From contig NZ_AQQS01000034.1 in assembly GCF_002088275.1 (NCBI RefSeq), positions 1-61,829 of the forward strand: a stretch of DNA of 61,829 nt, in the 5' to 3' direction. Source of the stretch: Aurantimonas sp. 22II-16-19i. Its GTDB lineage: Bacteria > Pseudomonadota > Alphaproteobacteria > Rhizobiales > Rhizobiaceae. Position numbers and translations under genes: made by a program. This document shows, piece by piece, positions 1 through 8,426 of the stretch (position 1 is the first letter of the stretch; each line of letters starts with the position of its first letter). The notes under the pieces are model-generated. The model was not told the origin of the DNA. It made no database searches and saw only the letters and a list, made by a program, of their open reading frames with translations.

Positions 1-593
1 TCTTCGCCGGCGATCCGATCGGCCGCTATGGCAGCCGCGACTTCGCCCGCCGCGTCGGCTGGCTGCCGCAGCAGCCGCCGCTCGCCGCCAGCATGACAGT
101 CGCGGAGGTGGCCCGGCTCGGCCGCTATCCCTGGCGCGGCGCCTTCGGGCGTCACGGGGCAGAGGACGAGCGGGCCGTCGCCGACGCGCTGCACCGGGTG
201 GGGCTGGCGACGATGGGCGAGCGGGCGATGACCAGCCTCTCCGGCGGCGAGCGCCAGCGCGCCTGGCTCGCCATGCTGCTCGCCCAGGAGCCGGCCTGCC
301 TGCTCCTCGACGAGCCGACCGCCGCCCTCGACCTCAAGCACCAGCTGGAAGTGCTGCGGCTCCTGAGGTCGCTGAAGGACACCCACGACCTCACCATCGT
401 CATGGCCATCCACGACGTCGGCATGGCGGTGCGCTTCGCCGATCATCTCATCGCGCTGAAGGCCGGGCGGACGGTCTTTGCCGGGCCGCCGGAGGCGCTG
501 GCCAAACCCGACGTCCTGTCGGCGATCTACGACCTGCCGATCGGCACCGTGCGACCGGCCGAGGCCGGGCCGACCATCGTCTATCCGCTGTAA
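1..593 (+). CDS. fhuC: Ferric-siderophore ABC transporter ATP-binding protein (5' end outside window)
   Basis: This is the ATPase that powers import of ferric siderophore (FhuC/FecE family). The reading frame is open from base 3 to the stop at 593, so the start codon and Walker A lie upstream of the window. Visible parts are a Q-loop region (WLPQQP), the typical MTVAEVARLGRYPW stretch, the ABC signature LSGGERQ, Walker B LLLDEPTAALD and the switch histidine in AIHDVGMAVRFAD. The next two genes encode the matching binding protein and a double-length permease, in the order C-D-B known from fhu operons. The siderophore type cannot be read from the sequence; FhuC versus FecE or BtuD is inferred from the neighbouring FhuB-like permease. 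Confidence 0.85.
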   Translation, partial: FAGDPIGRYGSRDFARRVGWLPQQPPLAASMTVAEVARLGRYPWRGAFGRHGAEDERAVADALHRVGLATMGERAMTSLSGGERQRAWLAMLLAQEPACLLLDEPTAALDLKHQLEVLRLLRSLKDTHDLTIVMAIHDVGMAVRFADHLIALKAGRTVFAGPPEALAKPDVLSAIYDLPIGTVRPAEAGPTIVYPL

Positions 594-612
594 TCCAACC
601 ATGGAGGGGACC

Positions 613-1563
613 ATGACGCGTCGCTTCGCCTGCCACGCCATCTGCCGTTTCGTCCTCGCAGCGCTCGCCGGCCTGGCGCTTCTCGCCGCGCCCGCCGGCG
701 CCGAGGCCGCGGGGCCCGACGCTGGGCCCGCCTCCCGGCCCGTTTCCGGCAAGGAGCGGATCGCCGTCATGGAGTGGGCCGGGCTCGAGACGCTGCTTGC
801 CCTCGGCATCACGCCGGTCGGCGCGGCCGATGCCGGCGGCTACCGCGAATGGGTGGCGACGCCCGCGCTGCCCGAGGCCGTCGCCGAGGTCGGCTCGCGC
901 CAGGAGCCCAATCTGGAGGAACTCGCCCGGCTGAAGCCGGACCTGATCCTCTCCCACGCCCATCTCCGGCCCCTGAAGGGCAAGCTCGAGGCGATCGCGC
1001 CGGTCGAGGACGTGACCCTCAACGGCACCGGCACCGATGCCTATGAAGCGGTTCTCGAAGGCACCCGCAGGATCGGCGCGCTGACCGGCAAGTCGCAAGC
1101 CGCCGAGGCGCTGATCGGCAGCGCCGACACGGCGTTCGAGGCCGATGCGGCGAGGCTCGCCGCCGCCGGCCTTGCGGGGCGTCCCATCTATTTCGTCCGC
1201 ATCATCGACGGCAACGCCCTGCGCGTCCACGGCAAGGGATCGATCGCCGACACGGTGCTGTCCCGGCTCGGCCTGACCAATGCCTATCAGGGCACGGTCA
1301 ACGAGTGGGGCTTTGCGACGGTCGAGCCGAGCGCGCTCGCCGAGGATCCGGACGCCGCGATCCTCGTCGCCGGGCCGGTGCGCGACGACCAGATGGCCGC
1401 CGTCTTCGACACGCCGCTCGGCCGGGCGCTGCCGGCGGTGCGGGCGAAGGCGGTCCACGACCTCTCCGTCACCTGGACCTTCGGCGGCATTCCCTCGGCG
1501 ATCCACATGGCCGATGCGATCGCCGCGGCCCTGACGCAGACCTTGGCGGAGACGGGCAACTGA
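613..1563 (+). CDS. fhuD: Ferric-siderophore periplasmic binding protein
   Basis: FecB/FhuD-type substrate-binding lipoprotein or periplasmic protein of 316 residues. It starts with a basic tip (MTRRF) and a long hydrophobic stretch ending near residue 30, as in a signal peptide. Typical family motifs follow: ERIAVMEWAGLETLLALGI, then EPNLEELARLKPDLIL, the helix-strand pattern seen in siderophore-binding proteins. The ATG at 613 is preferred because GGAGGGG lies just upstream; an in-frame ATG at 601 is the alternative. It sits 19 bases after the ATPase gene and its stop overlaps the presumed start of the permease gene, so the three genes form one operon. Confidence 0.85.
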   Translation: MTRRFACHAICRFVLAALAGLALLAAPAGAEAAGPDAGPASRPVSGKERIAVMEWAGLETLLALGITPVGAADAGGYREWVATPALPEAVAEVGSRQEPNLEELARLKPDLILSHAHLRPLKGKLEAIAPVEDVTLNGTGTDAYEAVLEGTRRIGALTGKSQAAEALIGSADTAFEADAARLAAAGLAGRPIYFVRIIDGNALRVHGKGSIADTVLSRLGLTNAYQGTVNEWGFATVEPSALAEDPDAAILVAGPVRDDQMAAVFDTPLGRALPAVRAKAVHDLSVTWTFGGIPSAIHMADAIAAALTQTLAETGN

Positions 1564-3575
1564 TCGCCTCGCAGGATCCGGCTCCGGCGACGCGGATCGC
1601 CCTCGTCGCGCTGCTTTTGGCCGCGACCGGCGTCGCCGCGTCGGCTGCCGGCTGGGATCCGCGCGTCACCTTCGACGTCGTGCGGCTGGGTCTGTTCGAT
1701 CCGCCGGAGGACGTCTTCGCGGCGGTGATGTTCCATTACGCGACCCTGCCGCGCATCGTCGTGTCGCTGGTCGCCGGCGCCTCGCTCGGCCTTGCCGGCG
1801 CGGCGATGCAGGCGGTACTGCGCAATCCGCTCGCCTCGCCGACCACCCTCGGCGTCTCGGCGGGGGCGCAGTTCGCGCTGGCGCTTTCGGCGCTCGCCGG
1901 CCCGGCCGCGACCGTCCTGCCGCGCGAGGCCTGGAGTCTTGCCGGGGCGCTCGCCGCCACCGGCCTCGTCTATCTGATCGGCCGGCGCACCGGCTTCGAG
2001 CCCGCCCGGCTGGCGCTGGCCGGCATGGCGATCACCCTCTTCCTGTCGGCGGCCTCCGCCGCGCTCATCCTGTTCAACGAGCAGCAGCTCGCCTTCCTCT
2101 TCCTCTGGGGCTCGGGCCATCTCGCCCAGTCGGACTGGACCAGCGCGACGATCCTCCTCGCCGCCTTCGCCGTCGCCCTCGCGGCGCTCATCGCAGCCTC
2201 GCGGGCGATCGGTCTCCTTGCCGTCGGCGACCAGCTCGCCGCCAGCGTCGGCCTCAAGACCGAGACGGCGCGGCTCGCCGTCCTCCTCCTCGCCGTGGCG
2301 CTCACCGCCTGCGTCGTCACCCGCATCGGCGTCGTCGGCTTCGTCGGCCTGGCGATCCCGGCGATCGTGCGGCTCTGCCGCCCGCGCTCGGTCGCAAGGT
2401 CGCTTCTCGCCTCCGCCGTCCTCGGCGGGCTGGCGCTGTTTGCCGCCGACGCCCTGGCGCAGCTCTCTTCGGAGCTCACCGGCCGGCTGGTCCCGGCCGG
2501 CGCGGTGACGGCGCTGTTCGGGGCGCCGGTGCTGTTCGTGCTGTTGTCGCGCACGCGCCTCGCCGCGCGGCCGCACCAGCCGGCGGGCCATGCCGACGGG
2601 CGCTTCCACGACGCCGGGCCCGGCCTCCTCGTCGGGCTGGCCGCAGGCCTCCTCGTCGTTGCGGCCGCCGCGCTGATGATCGGGCGCACCGGCGCCGGCT
2701 GGGAGCTGCTCGCCCCCTCCGGCGACGGCGCGCTCTTCCTCGCCCGGCTGCCGCGGGTCGTCGGCGCGCTGCTGGCCGGGGCGGCGATCGCTCTGTCCGG
2801 GCTCCTCGTCCAGAAGATCGTCGGCAACGACCTCGCCAGCCCCGAACTCCTCGGCATCAGCAACGGGGCGGCGGCGGGGATCGTGTTCGCGGCGCTGTTC
2901 CTCGGCGTCCTGTCGCGCACCGCGCTGCTTCTCTCCGGCATCGTCGGGGCGATCGGCGCGACCCTGCTGGTGCTCTGGTTCGCCCGGCGCCACCGCGACC
3001 AGATCGCCGCGGTGCTGCTCGCCGGCATCGCGCTCGGCGTCTTCCTCGATTCCATCATCCGCATCGCGCTTGCCACCGCCTCCATGCAGGCGGCGGCGCT
3101 GCTCACCTGGCTGTCCGGCTCGAGCGTTCTCGTCTCCCTGCCCGAGGTGCTGGGGCTCGGCCTCGTCCTCGCCGCCACCGTGGCGGTCGTCCTCGCCTTC
3201 CGCAGGCCCGTGGCCCTGCTCGATCTCGGCGCCGAGGTGCCGCTGGCGCTCGGCCTGAAGGTGCGGGCGGTCCAGACGGGCATGCTGGCGCTCGCGGCGC
3301 TGCTCGCCAGCGCCGCGACGATGGTGATCGGGCCGTTGAGCTTCGTCGGCCTTCTCGCGCCGCATCTGGCGCGGGCGCTCCGCGCCCGCCGCCTGGCCGT
3401 CCAGGTCGCCGCGACGCTGCTCCTCGGCGCCATCGTGATGACGCTGTCGGATTTCGTCGGCCGGGTCGCCATGGCGCCGTGGCAGGTGCCGGGAGGCCTC
3501 GTCGCGGGCCTCGTCGGCAGCCTCGGCTTCATCCTTCTCACCAGCCGCCGGAAGGCCGCCGGGGCCGGCGCCTGA
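1560..3575 (+). CDS. fhuB: Ferric-siderophore ABC transporter permease, double-length FhuB type
   Basis: Inner-membrane permease of about 671 residues made of two fused FecCD-type halves, as in E. coli FhuB. The coupling motif for the ATPase appears twice, as GFVGLAIPAIVRL near residue 260 and as SFVGLLAPHLARAL near residue 592. Each half also carries the LVAGASLGLAGAAMQ or LLAGAAIALSGLLVQ helix near its start. No ATG or GTG fits the beginning of the coding part. The only plausible start is CTG at 1560, which overlaps the stop of the binding-protein gene as CTGA and follows GGAGACGGG; this start is uncertain. A later TTG at 1617 would remove part of the first helix. Confidence 0.85.
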   Translation: MIASQDPAPATRIALVALLLAATGVAASAAGWDPRVTFDVVRLGLFDPPEDVFAAVMFHYATLPRIVVSLVAGASLGLAGAAMQAVLRNPLASPTTLGVSAGAQFALALSALAGPAATVLPREAWSLAGALAATGLVYLIGRRTGFEPARLALAGMAITLFLSAASAALILFNEQQLAFLFLWGSGHLAQSDWTSATILLAAFAVALAALIAASRAIGLLAVGDQLAASVGLKTETARLAVLLLAVALTACVVTRIGVVGFVGLAIPAIVRLCRPRSVARSLLASAVLGGLALFAADALAQLSSELTGRLVPAGAVTALFGAPVLFVLLSRTRLAARPHQPAGHADGRFHDAGPGLLVGLAAGLLVVAAAALMIGRTGAGWELLAPSGDGALFLARLPRVVGALLAGAAIALSGLLVQKIVGNDLASPELLGISNGAAAGIVFAALFLGVLSRTALLLSGIVGAIGATLLVLWFARRHRDQIAAVLLAGIALGVFLDSIIRIALATASMQAAALLTWLSGSSVLVSLPEVLGLGLVLAATVAVVLAFRRPVALLDLGAEVPLALGLKVRAVQTGMLALAALLASAATMVIGPLSFVGLLAPHLARALRARRLAVQVAATLLLGAIVMTLSDFVGRVAMAPWQVPGGLVAGLVGSLGFILLTSRRKAAGAGA

Positions 3576-3631
3576 TCTTGCCGATCCCGCCGACTTCCGG
3601 CGATATGTCAACTGAAGCAAGGACATCGGAC

Positions 3632-4666
3632 ATGACGTTTCCCGCCCGAGCGGTCGGTACCGTGGCCGGACCGTTTCCCGCGACGCTGATCGACGATATC
3701 GCCGCCGAGATCGCCGAGCACGGCTATGCCGTCGAACGGCAGGGCGACGGCCTCTGCGTCGCGCTGCCCGTCGGGCGCCTCGAGGCCGAGCCGGAGGCGG
3801 CCGGCTTCTCGGTGCGGATCGCCTCGAGCGGCCCGAAGCAGATCCACGAGATGCGCGAGGCCTTCCTGCATTTCCTCGATCATGCGGCGCCCGGCCTGTC
3901 GGAGCGGATGACCTGGCGGGGGGACCTGCCGACGGGGGCCTATCCGCCGAATTTCCGCAAGGTGCGGGTGGTCGGCACCCGGCCGGTCTCGCCGAACTTT
4001 TTGCGGATGACGATGGCAGCCGAGACTGTCGGCGATTTCGTCGCGGGCGGCATGCATTTCCGTCTCGCCATTCCGCCGAAGGACCGCGCGCCGGTCTGGC
4101 CGCATCTCGACGGCGGCGGCCGCACCCGCTGGCCGAAGGGCGAGGACGCGCTGCACAATCCCGCCTACACCTTCGTCGCCGTGGACGTCGAAAAGGGCGA
4201 GTTCGACTTCGACCTCTACGTCCATGACGGCGGCAAGGCGACGCAATGGGCGCTCGAGGCCGAGGCCGGCGAGGAGGTCGGCCTGCTCGGCCCCGGCGGC
4301 GGCACGCTGCCGCCCGGCGACTTCCTGCTGATGGCGGGCGACGAGACGGCCCTGCCGGCGATCCGGCGGATCCTCGAACTATCCCCGCCGGGCCGGCGCG
4401 GCCATGTCTTCGTCGAACTCGGCGACATCGCCGACCGCTGCGAGCTCGCCGTGCCCGAAGGCATGACGGCCGAGTGGCTGATCCGCGGCGAGGGGCCGGA
4501 TCTCTGGACGCGGATCGCCGCCGTGCCGTTCCCGGGCGAGGGCGAAAGCCGCTTCGTCTGGATCGCCGCCGAGCGCGAACTGGCGCGCAAGGCCCGCCTG
4601 CATTTCCGCGACACCCTCGGGATCACCCAGGACGAGGTCTACATCTCGGCCTACTGGACGCGGTGA
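3632..4666 (+). CDS. Siderophore-interacting FAD-binding protein with N-terminal DUF2218 domain
   Basis: Probable cytoplasmic ferric-siderophore reductase of the ViuB/YqjH (SIP) family, 344 residues, which frees iron after uptake. Residues 1 to about 95 resemble DUF2218 (GYAVERQGDGLCVALPVG, then EMREAFLHFLDH). The rest is the SIP flavin fold: FRKVRVVGTRPVSPNFLRMT, the flavin-contact stretch NPAYTFVAVD, YVHDGGKATQWA and the NAD(P)-side motif AGDETALPAIRRILE, ending in the usual ISAYWTR-like tail. The start at 3632 has AAGGA nine bases upstream; an in-frame ATG at 3605 lacks such a site. It follows fhuB by 56 bases and fits the same iron-uptake operon. Confidence 0.85.
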   Translation: MTFPARAVGTVAGPFPATLIDDIAAEIAEHGYAVERQGDGLCVALPVGRLEAEPEAAGFSVRIASSGPKQIHEMREAFLHFLDHAAPGLSERMTWRGDLPTGAYPPNFRKVRVVGTRPVSPNFLRMTMAAETVGDFVAGGMHFRLAIPPKDRAPVWPHLDGGGRTRWPKGEDALHNPAYTFVAVDVEKGEFDFDLYVHDGGKATQWALEAEAGEEVGLLGPGGGTLPPGDFLLMAGDETALPAIRRILELSPPGRRGHVFVELGDIADRCELAVPEGMTAEWLIRGEGPDLWTRIAAVPFPGEGESRFVWIAAERELARKARLHFRDTLGITQDEVYISAYWTR

Positions 4667-4880
4667 CGGCCGGCCGCCGGCCATGCGCGGAGGCTGGCGG
4701 CCGCCTGACGCGCCGCAGCCCCCGGCGCCGCGATCGGGCCTTCGCCGGCTGTGCGGGCACCGCCAAGCCGCCCGCCCTGGTGCCTCGATCGAATTTGAGT
4801 GATTCGGCACATCGAACGTTAGGGAATTTCTGCAATCGTCACCGCGCTTGATCCGTTCAACCGGGACGAAAGAGACGACC
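4667..4880 (+). other. Intergenic gap before tadG-like gene
   Basis: No gene is supported here. A short GC palindrome (GGCCGGC followed by GCCGGCC, about 4670-4686) lies just after the siderophore-interacting protein stop and could end transcription, but it has no T-run. The second half (from about 4795) is richer in A and T than its surroundings and probably holds the promoter of the next gene; I see no convincing pair of promoter boxes. Confidence 0.3.
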
Positions 4881-6374
4881 TTGGGCAAGACCATCGGTGA
4901 AGTTCCGCCGCGTCGGTTCACGACGGCGCTCAGACGGTTTGCGCGGTCTTCCGGCGGCAATTTCGGCATGATGGTGGGCATCGCGGCGGTGCCGCTGATC
5001 GTCGCCATGGGCGGTGCCGTCGACTACTCCAACGCCTTGCGCGAGCGCGAGAGCGTGCAGGCCGCCGCCGACGCCGCGGCTCTCGCCGCCGCCAAATATT
5101 CCGGCAACGACGAGGCCGAGCGGACCGCGCGGGCCGACCGCTTCTTCAAGGCCAATCTCGACGCCGACATCACCGTCAAGGCGACGTCCCTGTCCAAGGT
5201 CGACAAGGCCTGGGTCTACGACGCCGAATTCTCGACGCCGACCGCCTTTCTCGGGCTGATGCACATTGACAAGCTCGACATGGAGGTCGCCTCGACCGTC
5301 CGCCAGGCCGACGTGCCGCTCGACATCGTTCTCGTCCTCGATTCGACCGGCTCGATGCAGTGGTCCGGCAAGATGGATCAGCTCAAGGCGGCGGTGAACC
5401 TGTTCCTCGACAATTTCGACGGAGCCTCGACCACCGGCAAGGTGCAGGTCGCGATGATCCCCTTCGACACCGACGTGAAGGTGAAGGACCTGACCATGTC
5501 GATGTGGGCGGCACCGACCGTTCAGTGCAACCAGATGTCGTCTCCGGACCGTGACTATTGCAGCACTTCGGCTCCCGGCTTCATGCTCGGCACGAGCGGC
5601 ACCTACTATGCCGGCCGGAGCGGATCGCGCTACCTCGCCTACATCTACAGCACCTTCGATACCCTCGCCGGTTCGCTGCGCGTCGACCGGACGACCTACA
5701 GCTGCAGGAACCGCGACTATTCCGGCTGCACGACCTCGACGACCGCGGTCTACGACCGCAGCTACATGCTCTCCCAGGTCAGCGGAAACTTCTCCGGCTG
5801 CATCAACGACCGCCAGCAGCCCTACGACACGACCTCCGACGCGGCCGTCGCCTCGACGTCGAACTCGCTCTACATGCGGGCCGCGAACTGCAGCGAGAGC
5901 GGCTCGCTCCAGCCCGTCGTCGGCCTGACCGAGGATTTCGCGGCGCTTCGGACCGCCGTCGGCGCGCTCACCCCCTCCGGCAACACCAACATCGCCGTCG
6001 GCGTCCAGTGGGGCATGGAGGCGTTGACCGCCGCCTATCCGCTGCAGGGCAAGAACACCGACGAGAAGACCAAGCAGATCATGATCGTCCTCACCGACGG
6101 CGACAACACCGAGGACCGCTGGTACGGCTCGTCCGACAGCAATAAGATCGACGAGCGGACGGAGCTCGCCTGCACGAACGCCAAGGCGATGAAGAATCCC
6201 GACGGCAGCGATCTGGAGATGTACACGATCCGGGTGATCGACGGGAACGAGAGCCTGTTGAAGAGCTGCGCCAGCGACGACGACCACTATTATTCCGTCA
6301 GCAGCGCCAGCCAGCTCACCGCAGTCTTCCAGTCGATCGCCGAGCGGGTGAAGCGCATCCGCATCGTCAGCTGA
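4881..6374 (+). CDS. TadG-like pilus-assembly protein with von Willebrand factor A domain
   Basis: Secreted or membrane-anchored protein of about 497 residues. The N-terminal part has the TadE/TadG pattern: basic residues, then one membrane segment (FGMMVGIAAVPLIVAMGGAV, about residues 29-48) and the AVDYSNALRERESVQAAADAA stretch typical of this family. A VWA domain follows, with the metal-site motif DSTGSM near residue 153 and LTDGDN near 404. Between them lies a long Ser/Tyr/Thr-rich insert with many cysteines, which would be compatible with disulfides outside the cytoplasm. The TTG at 4881 follows AAAGAGACGACC; TTG at 4848 is another possibility. No other tad genes are nearby, so it is an orphan, as such TadG homologues often are in this group. 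Confidence 0.75.
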   Translation: MGKTIGEVPPRRFTTALRRFARSSGGNFGMMVGIAAVPLIVAMGGAVDYSNALRERESVQAAADAAALAAAKYSGNDEAERTARADRFFKANLDADITVKATSLSKVDKAWVYDAEFSTPTAFLGLMHIDKLDMEVASTVRQADVPLDIVLVLDSTGSMQWSGKMDQLKAAVNLFLDNFDGASTTGKVQVAMIPFDTDVKVKDLTMSMWAAPTVQCNQMSSPDRDYCSTSAPGFMLGTSGTYYAGRSGSRYLAYIYSTFDTLAGSLRVDRTTYSCRNRDYSGCTTSTTAVYDRSYMLSQVSGNFSGCINDRQQPYDTTSDAAVASTSNSLYMRAANCSESGSLQPVVGLTEDFAALRTAVGALTPSGNTNIAVGVQWGMEALTAAYPLQGKNTDEKTKQIMIVLTDGDNTEDRWYGSSDSNKIDERTELACTNAKAMKNPDGSDLEMYTIRVIDGNESLLKSCASDDDHYYSVSSASQLTAVFQSIAERVKRIRIVS

Positions 6375-6461
6375 CGGACCCAGCCGGCGGACGCGCCTGC
6401 GCCCGCCGCGTCACCGGGACCGAGGCCCGCCCGCGAGGGCTCCGCGACAGGCCCGCCCGCC

Positions 6462-7808
6462 TCACTCCATGAACTGCAACAGGATGTGCGAGAGCTCCGG
6501 GAAGGCGGCGATGATCGCCAGCCCGATCAGGCTGGTGATCAGGAACGGCACGGCGCCGAGCGCGATCTTCTCCAGCGACATCTTGGTGATGTTCGCCGCC
6601 ACGAAGAGGTTGATCCCCACCGGCGGGGTGAACAGGCCGATCGCCAGGTTGACCATCAGCGCGACGCCGAACCAGACCGGATCCCAGCCGAGCTTGTGGA
6701 CCACCGGCAGGAAGATCGGCAGGGCGATGAACATGATCGTCACCGCATCCATGAACATGCCGGCGATCAGCACCACCAGCATGATCACGGCGAGGATGAT
6801 CCACTCGTTGTCGCTGATGCCGAGCAGCGCGCCGGAATACTTGCCGACGAGGTCGTCCACCGTCACCACCCAGCCGAACAGGCTGGCGAAGGTGACCACC
6901 AGCATGACGACGGCGGAGGAGGCGCTGGCCTCGACCAGCGCCCTGTAGAGCGTCGCAAAGCTCAAGGTCCGGTAGATGAACAGGCCGACGGAGAGCGCAT
7001 AGACGGTGGCGACGATCGCCGCCTCGGTGGGTGTGAACACCCCGCCATAGATGCCGCCGAGGATGACCACCGGGGTGAGCAGTCCCCAGAAGGCGTCGAC
7101 GAAGGAGCGGCCGAGGCGGCCGGCATAGCTCATCCCCGCATAGGGGCTCGGCGACAGGGTGGCGAGGCCGCCCGTGCCGCCGGAGCCGGCTGTCGTCGCC
7201 AGCGCCGCATGCCGCGCCTTGCCGGCGAAGGGCAGCGTCGCGATCATCAAAAGGCCCATGACGAGGCCGGGGATGATCGCGGCGATGAACAATTTGGCGA
7301 TCGAGGTCTCGGCGATGACGCCGTAGATGACGAGGCCGATCGACGGCGGGATGACGATCGACAGCGCCGCGCCGGTGCAGACGAGGGCGGCGGCGAAGGG
7401 CCGCGGATAGCCGTCCTCCTCCATGCCGCGGATGATCAAGGGCCCGATCGCCGCCACCGAGGCGGGGCCGGAGCCGGAGACGGCGCCCCAGAACAGGCAG
7501 ACCACCGTGCCGACGACGCCCATGCCGCCGGGCAGGTCGCCGACCAGCACCCGGAAGAAGCGGATCATCCGCTCGGCGATGCCGACCGTGCCCATCAGCG
7601 CGCCGGCGAGGATGAAGAACGGGATCGCCAGCAGCGAGAATTTCGCGATGCCGCTGGACAGCAGATCACCGACGAGATCGAGGCCGAAGCCGAGCTGCCA
7701 CATGGCAAAGAGCGAGGAGAGGCCGAGGGCGAAGGCGACCGGCACGCGCAGGGCCAGCAGCACGAAGAACAGGACGACCATCGCCGTGCCGGGATCGAGA
7801 TCGAGCAC
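6462..7808 (-). CDS. dctM: TRAP transporter large permease (DctM)
   Basis: The large membrane subunit of a tripartite ATP-independent periplasmic transporter, 448 residues and about 12 predicted membrane helices. Diagnostic stretches include VALRVPVAFALGLSS-like N-terminus, AIPFFILAGALMGTVGIAERM, FWGAVSGSGPASVAAIGPL and FTPPVGINLFVAA near the C-terminus. The GTG at 7808 lies two bases after the stop of the small permease gene, so the two are cotranscribed and probably coupled; a longer open frame upstream overlaps dctQ and is not needed. Substrate is likely a carboxylic acid, given the divergent acyl-CoA ligase and thiolase genes. Confidence 0.9.
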   Translation of the reverse strand: MLDLDPGTAMVVLFFVLLALRVPVAFALGLSSLFAMWQLGFGLDLVGDLLSSGIAKFSLLAIPFFILAGALMGTVGIAERMIRFFRVLVGDLPGGMGVVGTVVCLFWGAVSGSGPASVAAIGPLIIRGMEEDGYPRPFAAALVCTGAALSIVIPPSIGLVIYGVIAETSIAKLFIAAIIPGLVMGLLMIATLPFAGKARHAALATTAGSGGTGGLATLSPSPYAGMSYAGRLGRSFVDAFWGLLTPVVILGGIYGGVFTPTEAAIVATVYALSVGLFIYRTLSFATLYRALVEASASSAVVMLVVTFASLFGWVVTVDDLVGKYSGALLGISDNEWIILAVIMLVVLIAGMFMDAVTIMFIALPIFLPVVHKLGWDPVWFGVALMVNLAIGLFTPPVGINLFVAANITKMSLEKIALGAVPFLITSLIGLAIIAAFPELSHILLQFME

Positions 7809-7810
7809 CG

Positions 7811-8302
7811 TCAGATCCCCTTGCCGTCGTCGGGCACGCCGCCCGGCTGGCGCCATTCGGCAAAGCCCGCCTGGACGAGGCGGATGGCGATCAGCGTGAA
7901 GCCGACCGGCAGCCCGACCGAGACGTACCATTCGGGGATCTGCATGCCCGACGAGGTGACGCCGCTCTCATACTGGTTCTGCACGAGCCCCAGCGTGTAC
8001 CAGGCCGACAGCGCCAAAAGCAGCACCGACAGCGCCGCCGAGATCGCCACGGCGACGCGCCGGCCGGCCGCCGGCAGCAGGTCGGTCACCAGCGTCACGG
8101 CCAGATGCTCGCCGCGCCGCGCCGCGATCGCCGCGCCGAAGACGGTGATCAGCAGGAAGCCGTCGAGCAGCAGCTCCTGCGTCGCCGCGAAGGAATAGCT
8201 CGTCAGGTAGCGCACCACGACGTTGACGAAGCCGAGGCCGGTCATCGCCAGGAAGATGGCGGCGCAGATGATCTTTTCCGCCTCGTCGAGGAGGTGACGC
8301 AT
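7811..8302 (-). CDS. dctQ: TRAP transporter small permease (DctQ)
   Basis: Small membrane subunit of the TRAP transporter, 163 residues with four hydrophobic segments, which is the normal length for DctQ. Motifs include FLAMTGLGFVNVVVRYL and the ATQELLLDGFLLITVFGAA region with the RRGEHLAVTLV stretch after it, a familiar DctQ signature. The ATG at 8302 (MRHLLDEAEK) fits the family start better than an upstream ATG at 8356. It lies between the binding-protein gene dctP and the large permease gene dctM. Confidence 0.88.
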   Translation of the reverse strand: MRHLLDEAEKIICAAIFLAMTGLGFVNVVVRYLTSYSFAATQELLLDGFLLITVFGAAIAARRGEHLAVTLVTDLLPAAGRRVAVAISAALSVLLLALSAWYTLGLVQNQYESGVTSSGMQIPEWYVSVGLPVGFTLIAIRLVQAGFAEWRQPGGVPDDGKGI

Positions 8303-8356
8303 GGGGGCTTCTCGGATGGGTGAAACGTCGGGCCTCGCCGGCGGTCGGCAGACCAT

Positions 8357-8418
8357 GGCGGCGAAGCCGCCGAGCCTTGATGACTGAGGGGCGGCGGCGA
8401 CCGACCGGGCGCCGCCGC
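8357..8418 (-). promoter_or_regulatory. Two GC hairpins between dctP and dctQ
   Basis: Two perfect inverted repeats lie in the 124-base gap between dctP and dctQ: GGCGGC-gaa-GCCGCC at 8357-8371 and GCGGCGGCG with CGCCGCCGC around a ten-base loop at 8391-8418. Neither has a T-run. In TRAP operons such structures after the binding-protein gene often act as partial terminators or mRNA-stabilising stems, giving more binding protein than permease; that role here is inferred. Confidence 0.5.
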
Positions 8419-8426
8419 GTTGCGCC

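Noticed and set aside
1287-3626. A 779-codon open frame on the minus strand opposite fhuB
   Set aside because: Composition is dominated by Arg, Gly, Glu and Asp as expected for a shadow frame in GC-rich DNA, and it covers clear siderophore-transport genes on the other strand.
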